Part shown: positions 1 to 11,200 of the stretch, in pieces | Layout: each line of letters starts with the position of its first letter | Numbering within the stretch: the first letter of the stretch is position 1 | Source of the DNA: Bacillota bacterium | GTDB taxonomy: Bacteria > Bacillota > Clostridia > Acetivibrionales > DSM-2933 | Assembly: GCA_023430975.1 (NCBI GenBank) | Contig: JAEYYB010000030.1 | Location: 1-37,884, forward strand | Direction of reading: 5' to 3' | DNA: 37,884 nucleotides | The notes under the pieces: model-generated | What the model was told of the DNA's origin: nothing | The model's database searches: none | What the model saw: only the letters and a program-made list of their open reading frames with translations | Translations under genes and position numbers: made by a program

Positions 1-438
1 TGATAAGCAATACATTTATGTTGTTTATTCCAGTTATTTATAGGTACATCATGGTTGCTAAACCATATATACTACAGGAAAACAATTGGCATATTACATA
101 TTCTTTATTTGTACAAAACTTAGGTAACTACTATTATAACCGAAAAACTCGATCAGGCATTTCCATATCCAACATAGTTTGATTTTTGCAAGTTACAGCA
201 TCTTTTGACCGCTTAGTCTTCTTTCTACTGCTACTATTTTATCGGAGGCTTAGTAGTATTGCGACAAAAGGAACATCAACTTCAGTTTTGTTGAATTACG
301 TCAAACCTAAAAAATTTTTCCTTGTATTCTTCAAAATAGAAAAGTGGTTAATTTTTTTTCAAAAATGTCGAAAAAGTATATGTATACATAGTAATGTGGT
401 TATTCAATAGAACGAAAGTTATTATGGGAGGATACATT
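1..438. other. No gene recognised upstream of the kinase
   Basis: I see no convincing gene here. The longest open stretch (about 186-410, + strand) lacks a ribosome site and has a composition typical of AT-rich noncoding DNA. Short leftward stretches between about 60 and 300 are interrupted by stops and match no family I know. The 3' end carries the ribosome binding site of the following gene (GGAGG at 427-431). The region may hold its promoter, but I cannot point to a convincing -35/-10 pair. Confidence 0.5.
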
Positions 439-3400
439 ATGATCCATCTAACAGGTTATAAAATAAATGAAGAGATTTTCAAAAGCAACAGCTCAACAAT
501 TTTTCGAGGGACTCGGGTTGTGGATAATTGTCCTGTGGTAATTAAGCTATTGAATAATGAATACCCAACTGATAAAGAGTTAACTCTTTTTAATAGGGAA
601 TTTGAAATTATGAGAAAGCTAGATGGCAGCGGCGGTGTTGTCAAGGCTTATTCATTGGAAAAATATAATAATAGCCTGGCTATTGTTATGGAGGATATTG
701 GAGGCGAGTCAATTGCCAAGGGCTTAAAAAATTCGAATATGAGTTTGAATGAGAAATTAACTTTATCTATAAAAATTACACAATCATTAGTTCAAGTTCA
801 TCAGAAAAACATAATTCATAAAGATGTCAATCCATCAAATTTTATATGGAATACAAAGACTAATGAAGTAAAAATCATTGATTTTGGGTTATCTACTGAG
901 CTAACCAGGGAAGCTTCACAATTTATAAATTTAAACGTTTTGAAGGGAACATTGGATTATATTTCTCCTGAACAAACAGGGAGGATCAATAGGCCAATCG
1001 ACTATAGAACTGATCTGTATTCTCTTGGTATTACCTTTTATGAATTATTTACGGAACAATTGCCATTTAGTGGGATAGATGAATTGGAGCTGATTTACAG
1101 CCATATTGCTAAAAAACCAGCTCCACCCATTGAGAAAAATTCTGAAATTCCGGTTTTGCTATCAAATATAATTATGAAATTGATATCCAAGACAGCAGAA
1201 GAAAGGTACCAGTCGGCATTTGGATTATTAAAAGACTTGGAATTTTGCCAGGTCAATCTTAATACAAAAATGAGCACTGCAACTTCATTCATACTAGGAC
1301 AGTTTGATATTTTGGACCGATTTGAGATTCCACATAAATTGTATGGCCGTGAAGATGAAATTGAAATGCTGATAAACGGTTTTGAAAAAGCTGCAAATGG
1401 TAGTAGCGAATTACTGTTGGTCAGTGGTTATTCAGGTATAGGTAAATCCTCATTAATCCATGAGATTCGAAAACCTATAACTGGGAAAAAGGGGTATTTT
1501 ATATCTGGAAAGTTCAATCAATTTGAGAAAAATATTCCTTATTTCGGCATAACTCAGGCGTTTAGGGAATTGGTAAAGCAGTTGCTTTCACAATCGCAGA
1601 ATAGTTTGGATAATTGGAAACAAAACCTATTGGAAGCAATGGGAAGCAATGGGCAAGTTATTATTGATATAATACCCGAATTGGAGCAAATTATTGGTCC
1701 TCAGCCTCAGGCCATCGAACTTAATCCTTTGGAAGCTCAGAACAGATTTCAGATGACTTTCCGTCAGTTCATCAATGTTTTTGCCAAGAAAGAACATCCA
1801 TTAGTTGTTTTTTTGGATGACCTTCAATGGAGTGATACTTCGACTTTGGATTTAATAAAATATATTTTGCTATCAGGTAATGTCAAGCATGTTTTATTTA
1901 TTGGAGCATACAGGGATAATGAAGTGCAAGCCGGACATCAGTTGCTTGGATTTATGGAGGAGCTAAAAAATAGCCAACAAGATTCAGTTAAACCATTTGA
2001 AGAGATATACCTTAAACCTCTGGAATTTTCTTCAGTAAACAATCTTATCGCTGACACATTTCATAGTAATACTAACGAAACTGAACCTTTGGCTGATATC
2101 ATTTTTCATAAGACAAAAGGAAGTCCGTTTTTTACAAACCGTATTTTAAACTCTTTGTATCTTCAGGGTGCATTTAAATTTATGATGGAAAAATGTCAAT
2201 GGGTATTTGAGCTTGAAAAGGTAAAAGCTGCCGAGATAAGCGATAATGTTGTTGACCTGCTGGTAAAAGGGATGGAATCTTTACCGGAAGAAACCATGAA
2301 CATTCTTAAGCTTGTTGCCTGCATTGGTACTCAGTTTGACCTAAATACAGTTTCTTTAATCAGTAGAAAACCAGTTGGAGAGATAGGTAAAAATTTATGG
2401 ATAGCTATAGATAAGGAAATTGTTCTGCCTTTAAATAACAACTATCGTTTTATTAATGCTATAAAAAATGATATGTGCCCTGCAGAACTGGAAATGCGGT
2501 TTTCTTTTGCCCATGACCGAATCCGTCAAGCGGTGTATTCTTTGATACAGGACGAGGAAAAGTGCCAAATTCATTTAAGCATAGGTAATGAGTGTTTACG
2601 CTTGTTCAGAGAAACAGAACGTATTGATGAGATTTTTGACATTGTTAATCATTTGAATATTGGCAAGAATTTGATCAAGGGTAAAAATGAACGTATTGAG
2701 CTGGCAGACTTGAATATGCTGGCTGGTAATAAAGCCAAGAAATCTACTGCTTTTGCAGTTGCACTAAACTATTTTGAAACATCTCAATCATTATTATCAG
2801 AGGAAGAGTGGTCCTTGATGCCACAAAAGCATTTTGGTCTCTTGTTGGAACGGGCAGAGACTGCGTTGCTTTCTGGTGACTTGCTAAAAGCCGATACAAT
2901 TTGTGAACATTTATCTGGTATCGCAACAAACAATCTTGAAAAAGGTGCTATTTCCAATATAAAGGTGTTGATTCTGATTTTTCAGGGCAAATTGTATGAA
3001 TCAATTGAAGAGATTCGAAAAACTCTGCTTCTATTTAATATTTCCTTACCGGAAAATAATGATGAGATAGCACAAAAGACAAATGAAGGCATCATGAAAA
3101 TGCAGCAATTATTAGTGCGTACTCCCGTTGAGGAGTTGGTCACTATTCCTGTAATGAGTGATCCGGAAAAACTCATGGTTATGCAGTTGTTTTCAATGGT
3201 TGTACCACCTGCCATTCAAGTAAACTATAAGCTCTTTATGCTTGTATCTTTGATGATGTTTGAACAAAGCCTTACCTTTGGAATATCACCATTGTGCTGT
3301 AAATGTCTCGGCGATTGTGGAGGTATTCTGCAAATCTATCTTGGCGATTATAAAAATGGTTATAAGTTGGCACAGACTGCATTTGAGCTGATAAACAAGT

Positions 3401-5697
3401 TCAAGGCCGAATCACAAAAACCGCCTGTTTATTTTACTTTTACATTTATCTCACACTGGTGTACACATTATAAAGAAAGTCTGGATTATTATATGATGTC
3501 CTACAGGACAGGATTGGAAACCGGGGACCTGATGCATGCTACATATGCCATTGCTCATAAAGTACATTTGCTGATGTGGACAGGTAAAAACCTGACGGAA
3601 ATTAAAACGGAGACGAAAAATATCATCGCTTTCCTCAAACAGGCTAAGGGTGCAGCACCATTACTTTTGGCTGAGATTGTTTACTATATAATCGAAAAGT
3701 TCCAGAATACTGAACATGGTGGTAATTTTGATTTTGAAGCACAGGACAGCAAAATGATTGAGACAATTGATCAATGTCATAATCTGGCCTTTATGGGCAG
3801 GTTTTTCCAGTATAACACATATGTTAATATAATAATGGACAATTTTAAGGAAGCTGAAAAGTGGAACATGATGGCTGAAAGGATCATCTTTGCAGGACTT
3901 TCAGATTTTTCAATACCTGATCATTATCTGTTTCAAGGCTTAATACTTCTAAATAAATGGAATAAAGCATCTGATGAAGAAAAGTTACAAATTAAAGACA
4001 AATTGATGGAATTTAAACAAAAATTGAATAATTGGACGGAAAATTGCACGGAAAATTTTGCTCATAAATACTTCTTGTTATCTGCAGAAATAGCCATTAT
4101 TGAGAATGAATCCTTCGATACAATAATAAATCTTTTTATGAAGACAATAAATTCGATTGATAACAACGATTTTATTCAATTTAAGGCTCTTTGTTATGAA
4201 AGGTATGGAAAGTTCTGGCTTAATAAGGGAGATGAAATCATAGGTAAGGCATATATCCGTAACGCTTATTATTTATATAAACATTGGGGAGCTCATCGTA
4301 AAGTTGTTCTTATGGAAAAAAAATACTCTCAATATTTTGTAAACGAAGAAAATACAATGAAGGGAACCAGAGGTATGACAGGAACTATTTCCCAAACGAC
4401 TAATAGTTCTATTGATATGACTTCAATTATGAAATCTTCTCAAGCTATCTCTATGGAAATCAAAATTGAAAAGCTTCTTACAACATTAATCCATACTTTA
4501 ATTGAAAATGCTGGTGCTCAACGGGGTTGCCTTTTATTGAAAAACGAAACTGATGGACAATTTTACATAGAAGCAATCCAGGATGTAAATATAAATTATT
4601 TAAAGGTTATGCATTCTCTTCTTTTTACTGAAAGCAGGGAATTGTGTTTGGAAATAGTACAATATGTGACTCGAACCAGAGAAAACCTGGTTATTCATGA
4701 GGCATGCTCTGATGAAAATTGGCAAAACAACCTATACATTGCAAATAACCGCATTAAGTCAGTTTTGTGTGTGCCTGTAATTTATCAGAACCGATTAAAG
4801 GGCGTAGTATATTTGGAGAATAATCTTTCGGATAATGTGTTTACCTCTGAAAGATTGGAAATTCTAAAAATTTTATCTTCCCAGGCATCTATTTCAATTG
4901 AAAATGCAAAGCTCTATGAAAATATGGAGGAGAAAGTCAGAGAAAGAACTGCCCAATTGAATACCGCCAATGAAAAGCTTAGGGAGCTGTCATTACATGA
5001 CCCATTGACAAGCTTGTATAATCGAAGGTATGCCTTTGAATTCACATATGACAAAATAACAAAATTTATACAGAATAAAATAATGATAGAGAAGAAATTG
5101 GAAAAAAGAAATCCCTCAATTGAAGGAAATGTAATTGGAGTGTTTTTAATTGATATTGATCATTTTAAAGAAGTTAATGATACATATGGACATTTGGCCG
5201 GAGATAATGTTTTAATAACCCTATCACAAACTCTTAAAAGGATAATCAGGGACGAAGATATTCTTGTACGTTGGGGTGGTGAAGAATTCTTGATAATTCT
5301 TTACAACACAAAACCTGAATATCTTGAGAAGTTCTCACAGAAAATTCTTGACGAGATAAAAGGTACTCCAATAAAAGTGAGTGAAAATGCAACTATTTAT
5401 AAAACATGTTCTCTTGGCTACTTGGAAATGCCTTTGGCTATATCAAAACCTGATCTTTTAAATATGGAACAGATGATTAATATTAGTGATTATGCTTTAT
5501 ACCATGCGAAGGAGAATGGCAGAAACTGTGCGGCACACTTCAAATGTATAAAACAAATTAAAAATGAAGAAGAAATTAGAAACTATTTGATTGGCTTAAC
5601 AAAAACAACCAAGTTGGATGAAGAATATTTTAAAATTGAGTTCATCAAGCCCTCGGAAAGAGTTCTCATGGCTGGACTATCTTCCACAAAGGATTGA
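439..5697 (+). CDS. Ser/Thr kinase - AAA ATPase - GAF - GGDEF fusion signalling protein
   Basis: A 1752-residue multidomain sensor, probably cytoplasmic: no signal peptide or membrane segment is visible. I chose ATG 439 over the upstream in-frame ATGs (394, 424) because GGAGG sits 7 nt before it. Residues about 1-270 are a protein kinase: Lys36 in PVVIKLLN, catalytic loop HKDVNPSN (His127, Asp129, Asn134) and DFG at 148-150. Then follow a PknK-like ATPase (Walker A GYSGIGKSS near 330, Walker B VVFLDDLQWSD near 455), a long helical region, a GAF domain (about 1350-1490), a short coiled coil and a C-terminal GGDEF domain. GGEEF at 1613-1617 looks catalytically intact and is preceded, five residues upstream, by an RxxD inhibitory site (RDED, 1604-1607). 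Expected outputs are protein phosphorylation and c-di-GMP synthesis; the signal is unknown. All key residues are present. Confidence 0.9.
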   Translation: MIHLTGYKINEEIFKSNSSTIFRGTRVVDNCPVVIKLLNNEYPTDKELTLFNREFEIMRKLDGSGGVVKAYSLEKYNNSLAIVMEDIGGESIAKGLKNSNMSLNEKLTLSIKITQSLVQVHQKNIIHKDVNPSNFIWNTKTNEVKIIDFGLSTELTREASQFINLNVLKGTLDYISPEQTGRINRPIDYRTDLYSLGITFYELFTEQLPFSGIDELELIYSHIAKKPAPPIEKNSEIPVLLSNIIMKLISKTAEERYQSAFGLLKDLEFCQVNLNTKMSTATSFILGQFDILDRFEIPHKLYGREDEIEMLINGFEKAANGSSELLLVSGYSGIGKSSLIHEIRKPITGKKGYFISGKFNQFEKNIPYFGITQAFRELVKQLLSQSQNSLDNWKQNLLEAMGSNGQVIIDIIPELEQIIGPQPQAIELNPLEAQNRFQMTFRQFINVFAKKEHPLVVFLDDLQWSDTSTLDLIKYILLSGNVKHVLFIGAYRDNEVQAGHQLLGFMEELKNSQQDSVKPFEEIYLKPLEFSSVNNLIADTFHSNTNETEPLADIIFHKTKGSPFFTNRILNSLYLQGAFKFMMEKCQWVFELEKVKAAEISDNVVDLLVKGMESLPEETMNILKLVACIGTQFDLNTVSLISRKPVGEIGKNLWIAIDKEIVLPLNNNYRFINAIKNDMCPAELEMRFSFAHDRIRQAVYSLIQDEEKCQIHLSIGNECLRLFRETERIDEIFDIVNHLNIGKNLIKGKNERIELADLNMLAGNKAKKSTAFAVALNYFETSQSLLSEEEWSLMPQKHFGLLLERAETALLSGDLLKADTICEHLSGIATNNLEKGAISNIKVLILIFQGKLYESIEEIRKTLLLFNISLPENNDEIAQKTNEGIMKMQQLLVRTPVEELVTIPVMSDPEKLMVMQLFSMVVPPAIQVNYKLFMLVSLMMFEQSLTFGISPLCCKCLGDCGGILQIYLGDYKNGYKLAQTAFELINKFKAESQKPPVYFTFTFISHWCTHYKESLDYYMMSYRTGLETGDLMHATYAIAHKVHLLMWTGKNLTEIKTETKNIIAFLKQAKGAAPLLLAEIVYYIIEKFQNTEHGGNFDFEAQDSKMIETIDQCHNLAFMGRFFQYNTYVNIIMDNFKEAEKWNMMAERIIFAGLSDFSIPDHYLFQGLILLNKWNKASDEEKLQIKDKLMEFKQKLNNWTENCTENFAHKYFLLSAEIAIIENESFDTIINLFMKTINSIDNNDFIQFKALCYERYGKFWLNKGDEIIGKAYIRNAYYLYKHWGAHRKVVLMEKKYSQYFVNEENTMKGTRGMTGTISQTTNSSIDMTSIMKSSQAISMEIKIEKLLTTLIHTLIENAGAQRGCLLLKNETDGQFYIEAIQDVNINYLKVMHSLLFTESRELCLEIVQYVTRTRENLVIHEACSDENWQNNLYIANNRIKSVLCVPVIYQNRLKGVVYLENNLSDNVFTSERLEILKILSSQASISIENAKLYENMEEKVRERTAQLNTANEKLRELSLHDPLTSLYNRRYAFEFTYDKITKFIQNKIMIEKKLEKRNPSIEGNVIGVFLIDIDHFKEVNDTYGHLAGDNVLITLSQTLKRIIRDEDILVRWGGEEFLIILYNTKPEYLEKFSQKILDEIKGTPIKVSENATIYKTCSLGYLEMPLAISKPDLLNMEQMINISDYALYHAKENGRNCAAHFKCIKQIKNEEEIRNYLIGLTKTTKLDEEYFKIEFIKPSERVLMAGLSSTKD

Positions 5698-5848
5698 ATT
5701 TGTGTATTAACTGTGAATGGGTTCCAATAAAGTTATCTCATGTAAATATTGACATTAAATACTTAAAGGAATCAAGGAAAAAATATCGAATTATATCTAT
5801 AATCTAGGTTTATCATAATCTTAATATTCGTATAGGAGAAGAACCATT

Positions 5849-8035
5849 ATGAATAAAGATTTAAAGACTTTTAGGTTTTTCAGAAATGAAATGTATCCAG
5901 AAGGTAAAACCGTCAGGTTTACAGATAAAATATCAGAATTACTATACATTGTTGCCAAACCATTGAGGCATGCAAAAATTAGTGTTCGTCTTTTATTGTT
6001 TTTTGTATTGCTGTCAAGTGTTCCTCTGTTTATTCTTGGCTTTTTCAGTTATAACAAATCAAGCTCAGCTCTGGAGACAAAAATCCAGTCTTTCTCAAGT
6101 GAAATTACAGCACAGTCAGCCAAAAGTGTAAGAAGTTCAATGACATCAATTGAAGCTAATTTAAATGAGATCCAAAACAATAATAAAATTCTGCAAACAT
6201 TAAACAAATTTGACCAGAATACCGTATCGCAGCAAGATTTAGGCGATGAACTGTATTTTAATTTAGGCAGTAAGTTTTCTTTCAATTCAATCGAAGGTTG
6301 CATTGGATATGCCATGATTCATAAAGGTACTATGGTTTTGAATAATTTTGGAAACCAATCATTAGACTTTGCGGGTAAGGAAAATGAATTGATGCAAATA
6401 GCTGAAAAAGGCAAGGGAAAGCCTGTATGGCTATGTACTAAAGGTGCAAACAGCAATGAAATTTATCTCGCATCAGTAATGCAAATAATTAATAACAACA
6501 CAGGAGATGCACTTGTTACTATGGGTGTATTTTTCGATAAAAGCTATTTGAATAATATCCTTAAGGATATTAATATTGACGGATCTTCTGACTTGTTTAT
6601 TGTCGATTCAAGCAATACTATTATTTCGTCCAAAAATCTTGACAAATTTCCAATGAACTCAAAATATCCAAACAAAAATATAGTTGACCAAATTGCATTG
6701 GAAACTAAAAAAATTGAATCTGCATCTGATAATAAAAATAATGAAAACATATTAATTAAGGGATCTTTTCAAACATCAATAAATGGCATTGAACATATGG
6801 TATTCTTCTCACATTTAAGCCATACCAATTGGGATATCGTAGGAATGATACCTATGGATTACCTTAAATCCGATTCCAGGCAAATAAGGGATACAATGAT
6901 TTTTGTTGGAGTTAGTATATTCCTCCTTGCTGCGATAATATCCCTGTTTATTTCAATCAGCATATCGGTACCTATAAACAAGTTGGAAACTCTGATGAAG
7001 GAAGCCCGTAACGGAAACCTTAATATTAGCATTAAAGATAAATACAGCGATGAAATATCCAGCCTTGGCAATAACTTTGATGATATGGCCGTAAATATAA
7101 AAACACTTGTTTCCAAGGTAGGCGTATCATCCCTGAATGTGCTGGAAAGCTCCGAAAAAGTTCATCATTTGTCATCTGCTTTCCATACAACTGTCGAGCA
7201 GGTTGCCGAGAGTATGCATCAAATTGCATTAGGAGCGTCCGAACAGGCAGAAAACAACTACAAATCTCTTGAATTTGTTAAAATACTGTCCGATGACATA
7301 AACAAGGTAGGAAGTGAGGTCAAGGTTGTCACGGAAATTATCGGCGATACCAAATCACTGAGTGAAAATGCTCTTTCTGTAGTAAAAGCACTCAATGAGA
7401 AATCCATGCAGACAAGTTTAGTAACCAATGATATAGTAAGCAATATAAATGAACTAAACACTGATATGAAAGAGATACAAAAAATAGTCAAGTTTATAGG
7501 CAAAATATCGGAGCAAACCAACTTGCTTTCATTAAACGCTGCAATTGAAGCGGCCAGAGCCGGAGATGCGGGAAAAGGATTCGCAGTGGTAGCTGAGGAA
7601 GTAAGAAAACTAGCCGATCAAACAAAAGAAGCCTTAACTACAATCGGTAATGTTATCAAAAATATAGAAGAAAAAGCCAACCGCACTGCTATTTCTGCAA
7701 GCAATACTCAGGAAATAATAAAACAGCAAATGATAGCCGTAAGTGAAACTGATAATTCATTTGATGCTATTTTTAAATCTTTGGAGAATATCAGTAAATA
7801 CATGCTAAGCTTCGAATCGTCTGTAAGCAATATTCTTGATTCTGGAAAAATGACACTTGAAGCCATAAACAATAATTCCTCAGTTTCAGAAGAAACTGCA
7901 GCCACAGTGGAAGAAGTATCGGCTACCACTCAGAACCAATTGGACGGTGTTGAAGAAGTTGGAGATCAGGCAAAACTTTTAAACGAACTTGCTCAGGAAC
8001 TTAACAAATCAATTTCAATTTTTAAAGTGAAATGA
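5849..8035 (+). CDS. Methyl-accepting chemotaxis protein (Cache-HAMP-MCP)
   Basis: A 728-residue transmembrane chemoreceptor. It has a cytoplasmic N-terminal tail of about 45 residues, a first membrane helix at about 46-68 (LLLFFVLLSSVPLFILGFF), an extracellular region of about 270 residues that looks like a dCache ligand-binding domain, and a second helix at about 350-372. A HAMP domain (about 372-425) and a signalling domain follow, whose hairpin tip reads EQTNLLSLNAAIEAARAG. The tip contacts CheA and CheW and is well conserved. No CheR-binding pentapeptide is seen at the C-terminus. A ribosome site (AGGAG at 5834-5838) precedes the ATG. The gene lies 151 bp after the kinase-GGDEF gene on the same strand, so the two may share a signal, although no terminator or clear promoter decides whether they are cotranscribed. 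Confidence 0.93.
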   Translation: MNKDLKTFRFFRNEMYPEGKTVRFTDKISELLYIVAKPLRHAKISVRLLLFFVLLSSVPLFILGFFSYNKSSSALETKIQSFSSEITAQSAKSVRSSMTSIEANLNEIQNNNKILQTLNKFDQNTVSQQDLGDELYFNLGSKFSFNSIEGCIGYAMIHKGTMVLNNFGNQSLDFAGKENELMQIAEKGKGKPVWLCTKGANSNEIYLASVMQIINNNTGDALVTMGVFFDKSYLNNILKDINIDGSSDLFIVDSSNTIISSKNLDKFPMNSKYPNKNIVDQIALETKKIESASDNKNNENILIKGSFQTSINGIEHMVFFSHLSHTNWDIVGMIPMDYLKSDSRQIRDTMIFVGVSIFLLAAIISLFISISISVPINKLETLMKEARNGNLNISIKDKYSDEISSLGNNFDDMAVNIKTLVSKVGVSSLNVLESSEKVHHLSSAFHTTVEQVAESMHQIALGASEQAENNYKSLEFVKILSDDINKVGSEVKVVTEIIGDTKSLSENALSVVKALNEKSMQTSLVTNDIVSNINELNTDMKEIQKIVKFIGKISEQTNLLSLNAAIEAARAGDAGKGFAVVAEEVRKLADQTKEALTTIGNVIKNIEEKANRTAISASNTQEIIKQQMIAVSETDNSFDAIFKSLENISKYMLSFESSVSNILDSGKMTLEAINNNSSVSEETAATVEEVSATTQNQLDGVEEVGDQAKLLNELAQELNKSISIFKVK

Positions 8036-8166
8036 AAATTTTCAGTAAAATTATTTTCTGGAAAAATTGGAAAGTGGATTATTATCCACAGCGTCTTTTA
8101 GCTGCTGTTTGTTAAGGTGAGGATAATTGAATACTTCAAATATCTAGGACTCTTTTATTTTGTTTT

Positions 8167-8195
8167 TTGGATGGAGAGGTATGATATAATATAAT
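8167..8195 (+). promoter_or_regulatory. Candidate sigma-A promoter for the STAND/AraC regulator
   Basis: TTGGAT (8167-8172) and a perfect TATAAT (8190-8195) are separated by 17 bp, about 50 bp before the regulator's start. The -35 matches consensus at only three positions. A second overlapping TATAAT at 8185-8190 exists but would have poor spacing. Confidence 0.45.
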
Positions 8196-8243
8196 TAAAA
8201 GAAAAAAGATTGATATTGCCTAATATAGATTGAGATGATATGT

Positions 8244-11200
8244 ATGAAAAATAACAACTTAGAATTCAATAATATCTCCAAGTTAATAGAGCGAGATAGA
8301 CATATTTGTATCCTTTCAGATTTTCTAGAACAATTGCATACTGAAAAGCGCGGGATATTAAGAATTGTTGCAAATCATGGTTCCGGGGCAACAAGCTTTC
8401 TTAATATAGCTTCAAATAGTGCACTAAAGCATAATTTTGAAGTTATTAATATAAACGAATATAATAATGATAAGTTGATAGATAGATTAAAAACCTGTAA
8501 CACAAATGATTTCCAATATTTCGAAAGTCACTTAAATAAAAAAAACATTAACAGTAAAAAAGCTGGAAAAATCATTATAATTGATACCATTGATCAGATT
8601 GAAAAAGATACCCTAAGTATCGTGAATAAGCTATTATCCAGTGAAACGAATTTTGTTCTGGCACTGATTTATTCAACGAAATCCAATTTAATAACAAATG
8701 TTGATTATATCGATATCCCAATTTATAAGACCATATTTTTAGAGCCGTTGTCACCAAAAGGACTTCATCAATTGCTGAAAACTATACTTGTTTGGGACAA
8801 ACCTCCTAATATTTTACTAGAGTACCTATATAACAAGACAAAAGGATTGCCTAAATATATACTTACAGAAATTGAATTTCTGATAAAAGAAGAAATACTA
8901 ATTTATGACAATAATAACGGCTGGAGCACAAATGAAGAGGATTTGTCAGCTTTAGTAAATAAGATGTATAGAAATAATTATTTTCCAAAAAACAATTTAC
9001 CTGCTGAGACAACTGAATTTGTTGGACGTAAAAATGAGATCAGAGAAATCTTAAGATTACTTGAAAAAGCCAGGCTTGTCACGCTTATTGGCCCTGGGGG
9101 CATAGGAAAAAGTAGGCTATCACTTAAGGTTGCTTTATTATGCCTTTCCAAATTTTCAGATGGAGTTTTTTGGATTTCTTTATCGCAAATCACGAAAACA
9201 GAACTATTAATATCCAGCATTGCAAAAATCTTAAATATAGTTGAAATAGAAGGACATAACACATTAGACTCTATTAAAAGCACCTTAAAAAACAAGAGAC
9301 TTCTGATTATTCTGGACAATTTTGAGCAAATTATTGATTCTGCTCCGGTATTAGCAGACCTTTTAGCCATAGCAGCAAATTTATCATTACTTGTAACAAG
9401 CCGTCAATCATTGAAAATATATGGAGAGCATTTATATAATGTTCCACCCCTTGAAATTCCAGATCTGAACAGTTGTAGCACTGTTGAGTTGCTGGAAAAT
9501 CAACCGGCTGTCAGCTTATTTTTAGCACGTGCCCAAGCCGTCAAAAATGATTTTAGTATTACAGAGGAAAATGCTTCACAGATAGCGAATCTATGTGTAT
9601 GCCTTGAGGGAATACCCCTGGCTATCGAACTTGCAGCGGCAAACATTGCACAAATTTCCGTACAAACAATGCTGAATCAAAGCCAAAATCGCTTAAGTTG
9701 GCTTATAGAAGGTGCTAATAGTTTACCCGATCGTCAGCGTACCATGATAAACACTATTGAATGGGGATATAATCTACTTAGCACCAATCAAAAAAGAATT
9801 TTCACAAGGCTTGGTGTTTTAAAAGGAAAGTTTAACATAAAGGCTGTATCAGCTGTAATTAATAAAAATAATGATATTGAAAATTTATATGAGGATTTAT
9901 TGTCATTAACAAATAAAAGCATCTTGACGCTAGATTCAGAATTTGATGAAAGGGATAAAGTATGCTTCAATATGCTTGAAATACTCAGGGAGTATGCGGT
10001 TTTGTTATTATCAACTGATAGTGATGAAAAAATAATAAAAGAATGCCATGCAGATTATTTTTTTTCTTATGCTATTGATGCCGAAAACAATTTTTATTAT
10101 TCAAACCGTCAAACGAGTCTTATTATGGTGGATCAAGCATATTTAGACATAATTTGTGCTTTGGAGTATTATACGATAACAGGTTGCCTGGAAAAAGAAT
10201 TAGAACTGGCTGTAGCAATGGGTTACTACTGGGAGGCACGAGGCTATTGGAAAAAAGGTCAAAGTATATTCAAATCAGTAATTCAAAAACAGGATAATTC
10301 TGTAAATACCGATTATTATGTAAAAGCATACCAATGGTTTGGTAGATTTGTTTTTTTGAATGGCAATTATGAGGAAGCAGTAAATATTTTCGAACAAGGC
10401 TTGAGATTGGCAATGGAAAGAAATGATCTTATAGGCGAAGCTTCAATAAGATATAATTTAGCCTTAACGTATAATATATCAGGCAATTTAAAGTATGAAG
10501 TGGAATTGTTAAATCAAAGCTTAAGTGCATACAGAGAGGCTGATTACAAGCGTGGTATTGCGGAGGTCCTCCAAGAGCTTGGACAGCTTTATTATTATAA
10601 AGGATCATATGATACAGCAGAGACATATTTAAATGAAAGTCTTGATATCTACAAAGAATATAACGACAAATATGGCATATTAAGGACATATGGAAGGATG
10701 GGACTGGTTTTTAGGGGTAAGGGTGAGTTCAATCAGGCAATGGAAATGTTTCACAGACATCTTTTAGCTTGTGAAGAAATAGATGATAGAGTTGAAATGG
10801 CATTTGCGTTAATTAATATTGCAGAATTGGCACGATCCCAAAGTGAATATGTAGTTGCAGAGAGTTATTATTTGAGAGGGTTAAATCTTGGATATGAACT
10901 GGGATATATGGCTATAATAGCATCTATAAAAAAAGACTTGGGCGAAATCTATCATTATATGGGGAATATCAGTAAAGCAGCTGAGTTATTTGACGAAAGC
11001 TTAACAATACTAGAAGAAACAGGTTATAAGGGAGATGTGCCTTGGGTATATCGTAATATGGCTGAATTGGAATTAACAAGGGGTAATTATCTAAAAGCTG
11101 AAGAGTTACTTTTAATAGGATTAAAGCTTTATATTGAGATAAAGCAAAACACTCTTAGTTATGTTTTTCTGGTATTTGAAGGGCTTGCTACTGTTTCAGC

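Noticed and set aside
186..410. Open rightward frame of 74 codons before the kinase
   Set aside because: No ribosome site, a weak start and no recognisable protein features; it looks like chance in AT-rich DNA.
8036..8110. Terminator after the first chemoreceptor (GTGGAT/ATCCAC hairpin)
   Set aside because: The stem is short and no T-run follows it directly.
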